Origin: Motacilla alba alba
Lineage: Eukaryota > Chordata > Aves > Passeriformes > Motacillidae
Direction: 5' to 3'
NCBI RefSeq assembly: GCF_015832195.1
Contig: NC_052033.1
Coordinates: 2,480,001 to 2,544,000, forward strand
Length of the DNA: 64,000 nucleotides
Below, piece by piece: positions 45,301-56,760 of the stretch; the first letter of the stretch is position 1; every line of letters starts with the position of its first letter. The position numbers and the translations under genes were made by a program. Below the pieces are notes generated by a model. The model saw only the letters and a list, made by a program, of their open reading frames with translations, was not told where the DNA came from and made no database searches.

Positions 45301-47950
45301 CGTGTCCTGTTAGGGTCTCTGACTCTCTGAGGATTAATCCATATTTTGAAGTCACATCAGACGTGGGGAGAGGAAATTTATGAGATAACAGAGAGCAAGA
45401 GGAGAGCAGAGGAGCAGGAGGAGAGCACACACTGATGTGTGGGCACCACGGGCAGTTGGGTGTCCACCTTGTTATCTGTCCCCAGAAGCCTTTTCCTAAC
45501 AGTGACCATTAGCAGAGGTGATGAGTTTTATCTCTTTTTTTTCCTCTTTCTAATCTTGCTTTCACCTGCAACACCACATCTCCCCCAGTCCTGGCTTTGG
45601 AGCACCAGGAGCCTTTGCAGGGCAGAGCTGGCTCCCACTGCAGAGGAGGAGACCTTGGTCCTGCTGAGTCCCAGCTCCCCATCCCTGCCCCACCAGTGCC
45701 CCCAGTTTGCCTCTGCACTTGCAGTCCCTGGGGGATTTTGATGCCATTTTTCTCTCCCCCAGGCCGTGCACACACTGCCAAATCTCACAGCAGGGGAAAT
45801 GAAGGGTCAGGTTCTGACACACCAGGCTGATTCCCATCTCACAAACCCCAGGCCATTCCCAAGGAGTCCCAGTGGCATGTTTAAGCAATCCATTTCTTTT
45901 AAGATGAGGCTCAAGATTCTCCCTGGGTGCTATTTGAAGCTTTGATAAATTGCTGGTGGCAGCAGTGGCCTTTGGATGATCAGGTGCCCCAGCACCATCC
46001 TGAGCAAGAGTTGGACAAAGCACTCACAAAGGGATTATTAATTCCAGCAAAGAGCCACAGAGGAGGACCAAGACACCCACCAGGGCCATCCTGCCCTCTC
46101 ACAAGCACCTCCAGCACCCTGCTCTTGTCCTGGCCAACAGGTGTCAGGGAGAGATGCTCCAGCCCCCTGACCTGAGCCTCTCCTGTCCCCCACAGCCCAG
46201 AGTAGATGGTGCCGTGCAAGTGAGCAGAAGCAGCAGCAGAGGGGGACCAGAAAGTGTTTTATGGGGTTAAACATCCCAGTCTGAAGTAAAGCAATTTCCT
46301 TCGGTCTCCTGCCATTTCCTTGTGGGGGCTTATCATCTCCAGCTGGGCCAATATAAAGGCCCATTTAATCGAGATCCATTTAACACTGAATCACACTAAC
46401 AAGATTACTTAGCCAGGGCTAATTCTGCATTTGCTGAAGTGCAGTATCCAGGGTGAGTAATCTCTGTGTGCTGGTGGCAGGTTCAGAGACAGGTTAGCCA
46501 CTGGCTTAGCATCCCAGACAAAACATGGAAAGCACATGGGGGACCATGACAATGGAACTGCAGCCCCTTTAGCCCATGGGGCTCTTTCCTTGCCCCTACT
46601 CAGTGTGATCAGTGTGGAGAGGGTTCACTCATTACCCCATAGGATCCTAAAAAGGGAATTAGTTTCTTTGTCCTCACAAGCAGCAGAACAAGCAATACAG
46701 CAAAATCCTCTTCAGTCATTATCTGTTAAGTGCATGGCATCCTTTTGTGAGTTAAATGACACAGTATTTCTTGCATGGGAGTGAATTCAAAAGGTTTTGC
46801 CTTCCATCAGGAGATAACTCAAGATTTGAGTGCTAATTGAATACATTTATATGCACACAAGTGATAGGCATTCATACAATTTTTTAAAGTAGATTCTCAC
46901 CATTCAGTCATTTAAAAATATAGCACTAAGGGCTCTATTATTTATGATTATTAAATCACAAATCTGAGTAGCAAAATACTTCACTCGGGGAAAATGTGAA
47001 GAGGCTGTTTCAGAGGAAAAAAATCTCCTTTCCAGAACTCACAGAACATCATCACAGGAGGATGCTGATAACCAATATTGTTTTACAGCTAAAGCTCTCC
47101 AAGTGACTCACTCAGGTAAATGGATTAATCCTAATCACCCCTTCAAATGTTCCCAAGTCCTCCAAATGGTCGGAGCTGAGGTTGAGGTGTTCTGGGGAGC
47201 TATTCACTTTTTTGTACACACTGACTCGTTATGCCATCAGGGCAGGGTTTGGGACATCCCCAGCCATTCCCTCCTGGCTTTCAGAAGAGGGGTCTTGTCA
47301 ATTCAGGGGGGATTCATCTCACCTGGTGTCAGAGGTCCACAAGACAAGTGTCTGTACTGGAGTGAGGTCTCTTAAATGTGTAAGTGGAGAGAAATTGCAG
47401 TGATTTGTCTGACCTATTTTAGGCAACCAGCTCCAGATGAGAGCAATTGCCTGCTGGAGGTGCCCATTTTTCTCCATTGATGGTAAATGAGATCTGAGTG
47501 CTCAGTGCAGATGCCGAGACCTGGGTGCCATCAGGTGAGATGGATCCTATCCACAGTAATTGCAGCCTTTCAAAACGAGAGGCACTTTTTTATTTTCTTT
47601 TTCTTTTTTTTCTTTTCTTTTTATTTTTTTTATACCCAAGGAGTTTATTTTAACTATTTGAGGAATTTTCCAAGTTTTTGTTTCTGTCCTTGGTGTCTCT
47701 TGGTCTTTCTCCCCCTTTGGGCAGGCAGTCCTCAGGCTGTGGCAGCTGGGCTGTCAAAGGTGGTGGTGGGAGAGCCCTGGGTCTTTCCTTCCAGAGAACA
47801 GAGCAGGGCTCAGGGTTTTATTTGGCAGCCCAGGCCAAAACAACTTTTGTTCAGGGCTCAGCCTGTCAGAAATGGTTCTCACAGGCTGGCTGCAAGCTCT
47901 TCTGTGGTGTAAAGGACAAAAGCTCAGGCAGGGCAGAATGACAGGAGCAG
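45301..47950. other. Unique noncoding DNA with T-rich tract
   Basis: A pyrimidine-rich, mostly T tract lies at 47586-47631. Frames between 45439 and 46364 on both strands overlap and lack domains. 46800-46990 is AT-rich. Confidence 0.5.
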
Positions 47951-48023
47951 AGATGACAAGATCACCCCCAGAGATCCCTTCCAACCCCGTGAAAGCACCC
48001 TGGTTGTTTCATGATTCTGTGAG
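47951..48023 (+). mobile_element. CR1 LINE 3' tail fragment
   Basis: GATCACCCCCAGAGATCCC followed by TTCCAACCCCGTG and then ATGATTCTGTGAG matches the last part of the CR1 3' untranslated region, with a small insertion between the TTCCAACCCC word and the terminal repeat. Confidence 0.75.
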
Positions 48024-50110
48024 AAAGGAAAAGCCCTCCAGGGAAATATTTTCCCACCAGGTGTGGAGCTCTCCATGCTCAGGGTGCTGCTGGGGATGTG
48101 CTTTGCCTCTGGAAACATCCAGCCCCTCAGCACTGCCGGGCAGGCACCTCCAGGAAGTTTCAAGATATAAAAAATGTTATCTGTGGAGCTGGGGGCCTTT
48201 AGGGTACAGCAGGAGCTGGGCAAAAGTCATCAGTGTCATCATTGATAATCAGATTTCCGGGTTCACTTGAATCCAGCCCACATCCTGCTCTCAAGAAGTG
48301 ACTTGGGCACTCAGGAACCTGAACACATCCTGACAGGGCTCTCAGCCCCAGCTGTGCACAAACCTGCAACTGTGTGGGGCTACTTCAGGTGCCCTCTATC
48401 CACCAGTTCCAGGAGGAGATGAAATCCTTACATCAGGGCTGGATTCTGGCCAGCTGCTGAGGTCGCTGGTGAAACTGGGCTTCTGCTGAGATTTTTTATT
48501 CTGTTTTTATGCAGTCTAGAGCTCAGACCAGACATTTGCTTCCCTTCCTTCCTCCCTGCCATTGCACTCAGGCGCTAAACCATGGCCATGGTCTCTGCAC
48601 GTGGGAAAGAGGGTTTGCTGGTCAGGTCACACAGGGAATTCACACATTTGACATCCACCACCTCAGTGTCAGGAAATGACCAGACAGATTCTGAAGTCAT
48701 ATAAATGAAACAGGCAGGCGTGAGGAGAAACCTGAGTGTCTGAGCTTTGTTTCCTTGAAAAACAAAGTGTTCATTCAAAACATTCAGCTGCCCTCATGAC
48801 TTCATCCTCAACATCTGAAAGCGCCAAAATCTCCCTCAAAAATACGTTCAAGTCCCACTGAAAATTCAAGGGAAACCCTCTAGCAAGCGCTCTGGTTTTC
48901 TCCAGCTGTAAAAAGCCAAAACACATCCCACTCCTGTTCCTCCAAAGATCAGTCCACTATCTAAGGGGTTGGATTGTGCAGACAGCCCTGTGCCTTGGGC
49001 ACTTTGGAAGGAGCTGAGAGTCTTGAACTTGATTTCCAAGAAAGAATTTCCATTTTCCAATTTTAATGGTGCCTAAAACAATTACAAATGCGGTAAAGGC
49101 ACAGACTGGCACGCCCCAAGTCTGAACCCGAAGCTTTCCTTCCTCAAGTTACCTTTTCTGAACCACTCAGGAATAATCTGCTGGCTGCAGGTTGCTCCAT
49201 TACTTGTCTTCTTTTGATATCATGCCATTTCCTCTAATTGCTGGGGTTTGAAAGGCTCCAAGTCCTGCCTGTGTGTGTTCAGGCAGGTACCAGGTGTGGC
49301 AAGCAGCCCTCCATGTCACACCTGCTGCCTGGGCAGCAGAGCCTGACCACAGAGGCAAAGTGTCTTCCTCCCAGCAACAGGACCAAGCAGACTCCATGGG
49401 AATCGTTATTAACTTGCCTTTAATTACCAACTAATTTCCTCCTGCACAGCCAGTAATTTCAAGCTCTGTGGAAAGCACAAGGAAACAATAACAAGGCATT
49501 TCCCAGCAAAAGGAGCATAAACAAACAGGCAAATGCAGAGATCCAAAGGAGAGTGGTGTATTTAAATACTCCAAATACAAAAATCTGAGACATTTTCCTC
49601 CAGAAAAATAAGCAGAAACCTCCTTTTTTTTTTTTTTTCCCCCTACTTCCCAGCTAAATATTTCATTTTTAAGACCTTCCAATTTTGCTAAGTTACAGGG
49701 AATACCTTGTGGGTGTTTCTAATAGGAGCTGCTTGCACCTAAAATATGCAGAGGTTACCACCTCTCCATAATAAGCTGGGGCTGTAGGTTGTTCAGCAGC
49801 TCCAGCACTGCTCAAACCATCCTTAGCAGCTGACAGACAGCAAGGAGAGCTGCAGGAGCGTGAAGCCTTGTTAGTGGCAAGGTTTTCCCAGCTGAGGCTC
49901 AGCCAGGCACTGATTGGCAATTCCGAGCACGGGGGGTTTGTCCCGGTGGAGCATCCATATGTTTTTTTTCCCCTGGAGGAGTGATGAATGTCAATTCACC
50001 CCTTGGGGTGTGTCAGGTGAAAACTCTCCTGAGGGTGAAACGAGAACTGACAGCAACCAGCCACAGGTGCCCCGACCAACTTCCACCCACCGGCTGGCTT
50101 TGCCAAGGTG
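48024..50110. other. Unique noncoding DNA
   Basis: No gene or dispersed repeat was recognised. A T run lies at 49624-49638. Confidence 0.5.
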
Positions 50111-50392
50111 GAGAATTAAAAGCAAAAGGCAGAATTAAAAGTGAAAGAGAGAATTAAAAGTGAAAGAGAGAATTCAAAGTAAAAGAGAGAATTAAAAGTG
50201 AAAGGCAGAATTAAAAGTAAAAAATTAAAAGTAACCCATATAATATCAAAATTTAAAAGTAACCCACATAACATCAAACAACTCACTATAATAATACCTA
50301 GTGTTAAAAAAAATACTCATCATTATATGAAAAACAACTATAATAACATTTTCAAACCCTAAAACCCTACAAAACAAGTTACATCAAGTTTG
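50111..50392 (+). repeat. 19-20-bp tandem repeat followed by a G-poor block
   Basis: About six copies of a unit like AGAATTAAAAGTGAAAG occupy 50111-50230. They are followed by two copies of a word with AAAAGTAACCCA and CATCAAA (50229-50280), then an A/C/T-rich, nearly G-free stretch to about 50392. The strand skew resembles retroviral U3 or 3' internal sequence read on minus, but no LTR ends were found. Confidence 0.7.
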
Positions 50393-51108
50393 GGGAGAAA
50401 AGGGAGCTGTGTCTGCTGTGTTTCCATGCCTGGCACTGGTGAGCACATCCTCCTCTCCACATCAGCTGTTTGGAAATGAGAGTGGAGGCAGCACTCCCTC
50501 ACATCCCATAAAACTGGGACATGAACGTTTGTGCTGGATCTCCCCAGAGCTCATGGCCATGCCCCGAGAGTGTGACATTCGCAGGGAACGGACAGCTCCA
50601 TCCCATTCTGCTCACCCAAACACAGTGCTGCCCACTTCCCTCCCTCATGTCCATTTCTCATCTCAACTCTGCCTCAGAGCATTCTGCCAGCGGCTCTTGA
50701 CGGGCTTTCCAGAACTTAATTAAGCTTCAAGACACCTCAGTGAAGTTGACTAATGTAATTAAGTGAATCTCGCAGATGAGTAAGCTGAGGAGAGGTGAGA
50801 TCAAACAGCAGAGAGATGGAGGAACTGTTATCTGATGGCAAAGGTGGTCACAGGGCACAGGGACCTCAGCCCTGACATCCTAGAGAAATCACTGCCTCTC
50901 CCTTCCCAGAGCTGTAGCTGATTATGCCATGATTTTCTCCCGGAAATGGTAGTTTGGACCATTGTCTTAACAAGAAAAGCAATTTCTTTAGACAGGAAAG
51001 AATCCTGGCAGAGCTGCTGTCTCTGTGTCCCACAGGGGTGCTTCTTGCAACTATCAAGTCCCCAGTTATTATTATTAAAATGAACTGGGGTCCAAGCTTA
51101 TATATAAT
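50393..51108. other. Unique noncoding DNA
   Basis: Nothing was recognised. Confidence 0.5.
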
Positions 51109-51239
51109 ATCCCTGGAAGTGTTTAAGGTCAGGTTGGATGGGGCCCCAAGCCACCTGGTCTGGTGAAAGGTGTCCTTGCATGAGCTGAGCTTTAAGTTCC
51201 CTTCCAACACAAACCATTCTGTAATTCTGTGATAATTCT
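51109..51239 (+). mobile_element. CR1 LINE 3' tail
   Basis: ATCCCTGGAAGTGTTTAAGG, CAGGTTGGATGGGGCC, CACCTGGTCTGGTGAAAGG and CCCTTCCAACACAAACC, then ATTCTGTAATTCTGTGATAA, is the standard CR1 3' end including its terminal short repeats. Here the repeats are about 8-9 bp. Confidence 0.96.
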
Positions 51240-52379
51240 AGATGTACATGAAATTATGTATTTTATTATTAATTAAGGTGACAGGAAGCTGTAGTCCAGT
51301 GGATTCTATCAAATAATCCTCTGAAACTACAGTAACTGTATAGATTGTATTCGAATAATTCTCAGATTTTCTGGGTGTGCCCCAAGTACAATTTCTGATG
51401 AGATTTCTTTCTTTAATTTCAAAGTAACCTGGAAAAATGAGTAAAAGGAAAACCTGAATCTTGCTACAACCTGAAGCATGACTTGTGCCATAAGTTTACA
51501 AGGGTAAATATGGACTTGAAGATGAACATGCACCTAAATCCCTCCATGACTGGAGCCTTACTAACCTGGACCACTCACTTGGGGAACTTTTCCTGTAAGT
51601 TGAAGTCTAGAATGACATATTGGGGTGTACTTCATTAGAATGAGGTATTAGGGTGCAAAAAGGAATAAGATGGAAAATTTCCAAGCTTGGACTCCCGCTG
51701 GATCTGTGAGGTATCACCTTTCCACAGGGACTGTCCTTCAACACAGCCTTTCCCAGGAAGTTCAGCATATTCCCAGTGACTCAAGATTTCTTTCAAAGGG
51801 TTTTTTCCCTCTGTGCATGTATCCAAATGAGATTATGCTGCAGTGTCCCAAGCATCCTGGCCACTCATCACCGGGAGCTCAGCCCTGAGAGGCAGCAGTT
51901 CCATCATCTCCCACTCCAAAAAGTGCAGAAGCACTGGAGGAGAAATCACTGCTGTCACAGCTGTCAGTGAGCTTTAAGCACCTGCAGGGCTCTTGCTTGG
52001 CTCTGTGCTTGGCTCCAGCTTTGCCCTCCTGACCCGGGCACTGGGATTGTCTGGGAGCAGCCCAGAGGCTGCTGGCTCTGCCACTTCACACCACTGACTT
52101 CTCTTCCCACCCAGGCACTGGTGACAGCATCACCTGACACTCCTCCTAAATCTGCCAGAGGGAAACAGTCCACACAACTGTGGGAAAACTCAGGTGACAC
52201 CACTTTCCTTTAAAACTCTTGTTTCCCAGTTCTGGGACTCCCTGGAAAACTATGAAGTGATGGCAGCTCTTGGGACCTAAGCCACGCTGATTTTTTTCTG
52301 CTTTGCCTCATCTGTTTCTTTATACTTCTCCATGTCCCGAGTGACTCTGACACAGGAATTCCAGCTTTTCATTTTTCTG
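51240..52379. other. Unique noncoding DNA
   Basis: No gene or dispersed repeat was recognised. A weak duplication of a GGGTG-ending word occurs at about 51610-51658. Confidence 0.5.
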
Positions 52380-52680
52380 CTGTACAAGATGTCAGCAGAT
52401 AACAATCCATGCTTCACTGCTGCCATTCCATAATTGAAAGAGCCAGCCATACATCAGGCTCGGAGCCTGCAAACCCCATCAATAAGTACTTTATTACTTG
52501 GGCATAATTTTCCACCGAGCCCTGGACGAGACTTCACAGGCAGTAGGGTGATATCGCTGAACCCACACTTTGCTGCAAACTGGTTACGATCATGTCTACT
52601 AAACCATATTGTCACAAATTAGTTTCTCAGACAACCAGTGTCTAGCAAAAAAAAAAAAGTACTTAATATGCAAAGCTGTC
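52380..52680. promoter_or_regulatory. Candidate conserved noncoding block
   Basis: Repeat-free, balanced sequence with several TAAT/ATTA cores and isolated CpGs, followed by an A run (52648-52659). Judged by texture only. Confidence 0.22.
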
Positions 52681-52835
52681 TGTTCAGATCTATCTGTTTT
52701 CCAGGGAAGCCACCTCAGGGAAAAGAGAGCTGAAGTCCAAAATAACAGCACACGTTTCTTTCCAAGTCAACAGAAGCAGATCTACACCTTTCTCCAGGAA
52801 CAAATTTTTCCTGTGTCACCAAGAGGGTGTGGGGG

Positions 52836-52921
52836 TTTTTTTGGTTTTTTTGTTTGTTTGTTTGTTTGTTTGTTTTGGTTTGGTTTTTTGTTTGTTTGTT
52901 TTTTGTTTTTTTTTTTTTTTT
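52836..52921 (+). repeat. (TTTG)n-rich low-complexity tract
   Basis: Six or so TTTG copies in a row inside a longer G/T-only tract that ends in a T run. Confidence 0.97.
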
Positions 52922-55077
52922 GCTTGACTTATCCTGCGTATTCAGTGTGTAAGAGAGACCTTCACAGCTTCTGCAGCCTCACAGATTGTGTGAGGGCACT
53001 GTGGAACCTGCTTGGCCTCTCTTTTTAGATTTAATTCTCTGCTCTTTTCCGTGGCACGTTAAGAATCAGCTTCCTGGTCCATTTCAACAAAATCCTATCA
53101 AGTCCCAAGAGTTTCTCCTTTAAATAAATACCAGGGGCTCGAGTTTTAATTACTTTCTGCAGAATCCCCTTATCAGCAGCAGCTTTGACAGGCACAGGCT
53201 GTACGTTATCTGCAAACACAACTGAGATCTCTAACTCCTTCCATGTCTTTAGCCCTTGAAGCTCATCTCATACCTATTACAAGTCATGCCCAGAAGCACT
53301 GCCAGAGTGCAGGCTCTGATACCTGGGTAGGCAGCTCTTCTCCTCCACAGCTTCTTATCCCACAGGCTCCTTACACCCTTCCCTTGTTGCCAGCACAAAT
53401 AAATTGCTGATAATGAAGCCGTGCTGGCTATCTATCTGCACACCAGGCGCCTTCCAGAGGTGTTATTTCTGCCACAGAACCTCATTTTTGTTCCATTTTG
53501 GTCCATAAGCTTTGGGACTCTGCAAACTTCCCTGAAGGTGGTGCCTAGAGCAAGGAGTGCAGGTGGCGAGCTGCCTGCACCACCAAAGGTGTGTGGCAGC
53601 AGGAGAGCAGCTGGGGAATTGGTGCCTTTTTGAGGTTCAGTGCAACCACATCTCTTTGTTTTCCAGAGCAATTGCAAGAATAATGAATTATCAAAACAGA
53701 AGAGCTAATCAAAAGGCAATTTGAGTTCTGCAAGGAAGTTCAGGTCCTTTAATACATTAATTCCATGGGATCGAGCATCCTGCAGGCCTGCAGGCAGAAA
53801 CTGCTTCATAAAACTCAGAGGGAGTATGTCTCACCCCAAAATCTCCACAATCTGCTGCAGTGCAGGCATGATGAGTTATTGAAGGATCTCCATTATAGAT
53901 CTATTTTGAGTGCATTCTCATTTTTATCCTTGTAATCCCCAGCGAGAAGCATTGCACTGCCCAGTGAGAATTATGTTTGTCTCTTTCACCTCCTGCACTG
54001 TTCCCTTGTCCCCTCCATCCCTCACCTGCACAGCTGGAGTCTTGTCTGATTTTCAGCCTCCAGAAATCGCTGGAGAGAGGAGCTGTACCCTGAAGCACCT
54101 GTACTTACGATCAGCTATTTTCAAAGGCTCAAAGGGCTCTGTTCCTGAGCAGGACAATGCCTAAACCCTGGCTACAGTGCACACTTGCTGCTTTTATTCC
54201 TGGCAGAGCTGTCCCTGCCCCGGAGGGCACCCACCTCCTGCCTTTTCACCAGATTAATAGTCCTCCTTTCTTCAGTTCACCTTCATGCCAGCAATGAAGT
54301 AGCCAAACTTCAGGGCTCTGAGAACAAAAGCAGGCAGCAGACCATGCTCAAAGCAAAAGCAGACATAAAACCCCATTAAACCTCATGGTTCAGCACAGAA
54401 ACAGAGTGAAGAGGGGACCTCCCAGAGTCCTGTGCTTGATTCCAATAACCATCCATAACTACCCCTAAGGATAGTTTCTAAAGAGGGGAGAGCAATAAAC
54501 AGCACTTCCCCTCTTCATTACACAACTCCAGCAATAACTATGATGAATGGCAAGGAACAACTGGGTTTCATTGCTGGATTTCCAGGCTGTGCTGTCCAAC
54601 AATGGGAGCATAATAAAGACAGATGGCAGTGGATTAACTCTCCTTGCAACGTGGCCAGTGCTGGCTGTTCAGCCGTGCTCATCCCAGCCCAACAACAGCC
54701 CCAGGCCTGTCCAGCAGCAGGAAAATGCTCCTTGTTTTTGTGCAGGGTTAGGGACAATGGGGATGGTGAAAAACAGAGGGTTTGCTCTGCCCAGAGAGCA
54801 GAGCTGAGCAATGTGCACCAATTCTGGTGCTGTGCTTGAAACATGCAGAGAAATCAAAAGAAATCCAAGTGGGTATTCCACTGAATATTTCTGCTCCTTT
54901 TTGACTGATGGTATTAATTCCTTGACTTATTTTTAGTTTGGAAACCTCAAAAGAAAAAAAAACCAAAACAAACACCCCAAAACAAAACAAACCACCATGA
55001 AGTTTTTGCTGCTTCAATGCAAAAGGGATTGTTTTTTAAAAGTTGCTATATTTTCCCCCTCCAGTTTTCCCCATTTA
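52922..55077. other. Unique noncoding DNA
   Basis: No gene or dispersed repeat was recognised. Short frames at 54518-54844 on both strands overlap. Confidence 0.5.
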
Positions 55078-55134
55078 GAATCATAGAATCGTTTGGTTTG
55101 GAAAAGATCTCTTAGATCATCAAGTGCAATCAAT
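55078..55134 (-). mobile_element. CR1 LINE 3' tail, minus strand
   Basis: GAATCATAGAATCGTTTGG and TTTGGAAAAGATCTCTTAG, then ATCATCAAGTGCAATCAAT, is the reverse complement of a CR1 3' end, very short. An AT-rich, AATAA-containing stretch follows to 55220. Confidence 0.9.
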
Positions 55135-56382
55135 AATTAGCACAAATAATGGATAGCTAGATAAATAAATATATTTTTTAAAAAAATAAATTATAATAAT
55201 ATTATAGACAATATTAAAATAGAGTATTTGGCACTCTTTTTCAGTAGGCTTAATACAGTGCTAATAGCTGTGTACTGGATGTAATTTGAAGATTCCCACA
55301 AAGTTTTGTGTCAGTTCAAGCAACAGAGAAGAAATGTGGTCTGGGAGGGCTGAGGAGTGAGGAGAGCTGGGCTTTGCCCACAGCCCCAGCACAGCTCTGC
55401 TGGGTGCAAATATATGAAATTCACTTTGATATTCAGCATTAAATGGGTGCATGCACTGCCAAAATTAGCAGGGGAGGGGTCTCAGCACAACCAATTAATT
55501 GAGTTTGTAAAGACCTTCAGATGAAAGGTGCTAAACAAAGTGAAAATTATCATAATTTCTGCTTAAGCCAAGCAATGCTGCTTCCACCACCCACTGCAAA
55601 CCCAGGTCCTGATGCTGTTTGCAAGTCCACTGCAAAATTCCTGCAGATGTATTTGTTACTCGGGAGCATTCACTGGGCTGACTGATTTTCAGATGGAGTT
55701 TTTGGGAAGCTTGTTTGATTTGCCCATTCATTGTCTGTTACTGTGGATCTCTAATGGGCTACACAAAGCAGTGTGTTGCTCTTTCTGCCTGCTGCCTGAA
55801 TGGCAGAAACTTTATTAGATGGGGGAATAATGAATAATCAATAATGAGTCCTCTTGTTTTTGTGTGAAAACAGATGAGAGTGTGAAAAGCAGTGTCTCTC
55901 CCCACTTTCCTGCCAACAGATCCCCATTGATGATAATGTTTTCCAACAGGGAAGAGCAAGCAGGCTCTTGATACAGCCAAATATCTGGTCATTCACAAAA
56001 TCTAGTTTGACTGTCTTACCAGAATCACTCTGCAACTGCCTGAAATAAGGAGGTGGCTGCTCTGGGGTTGACTTGTTGTCTTTACAAAGAATTTGTTAAG
56101 AAGTTTATTGTGCCTGTCTTTGAGATGTGTGTTAACCAGTCATGTGGCACTCTGGGCTTTTCTCCCTGCAGCACAGGAAAACTCCTGCTCTCTGGGGGCT
56201 TCTCTACAGCACCTCATCTCAACAAATCTGTTCAGCGTCCACAGCACTCCTGCAAACCCCATTGTGGGATCCTTTGAACCCCTCAGGGAAACCCCCAGGG
56301 CCTTGCCCTGGAAGAATACACCTGAGAGTCTCCACCTGGGATGAAAGAGAAGACTTTCCCAATGAGCCTTGCAGCACTGTGA
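55135..56382. other. Unique noncoding DNA
   Basis: 55140-55215 is nearly pure A/T. Otherwise nothing was recognised. Confidence 0.5.
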
Positions 56383-56566
56383 CCCACCCCAGTTCCTTTC
56401 CCCAGATGTCCCAAATTCTCATGGTTTCTCCTTTCCCTGTTCCCTCACTGGTTGTGGCATCTCTGGTGGCCAGTCCCACCCCAGCTCCTTTCCACAAATG
56501 CCCCAAATTCTCGTGGTTTCTCCTTTCCCTGTTCCCTCACTGGTTGTGGTATCCCTGGTGGCCAGC
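56383..56566 (+). repeat. 92-bp tandem duplication
   Basis: Two adjacent copies (56383-56474, 56475-56566) share CCCAAATTCTC, TGGTTTCTCCTTTCCCTGTT, CCCTCACTGGTTGTGG and GGTGGCCAG, with a handful of differences. Three-phase open frames in it repeat the same peptide by virtue of the duplication. Confidence 0.93.
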
Positions 56567-56760
56567 CCCATCTTCCTGCAGGGCAATTCCTTTTGCCCTG
56601 CCCCTTGTGCCACCCCGTACCCTCAGACCATTGAATTGACCCCATACTTAACCTTGGGCACACCACAGGGTTTCATCTTTTGTCCCTGATTTCCCTTTGG
56701 CGTGCTGGAATAAACCTTGGCTGAAATTCATCCCACAAAAGGCCCATCACCCTGAGTGTG
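56567..56760 (+). mobile_element. Possible LTR 3' portion
   Basis: AATAAA at 56709-56714 sits in a GGAATAAACCTTGGCTGA context very like the R/U5 junction of several avian LTRs. The sequence is followed about 40 bp later by CCCATCA. A 5' end and a second copy were not found, so this is tentative. It may be only a chance AATAAA. Confidence 0.3.
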
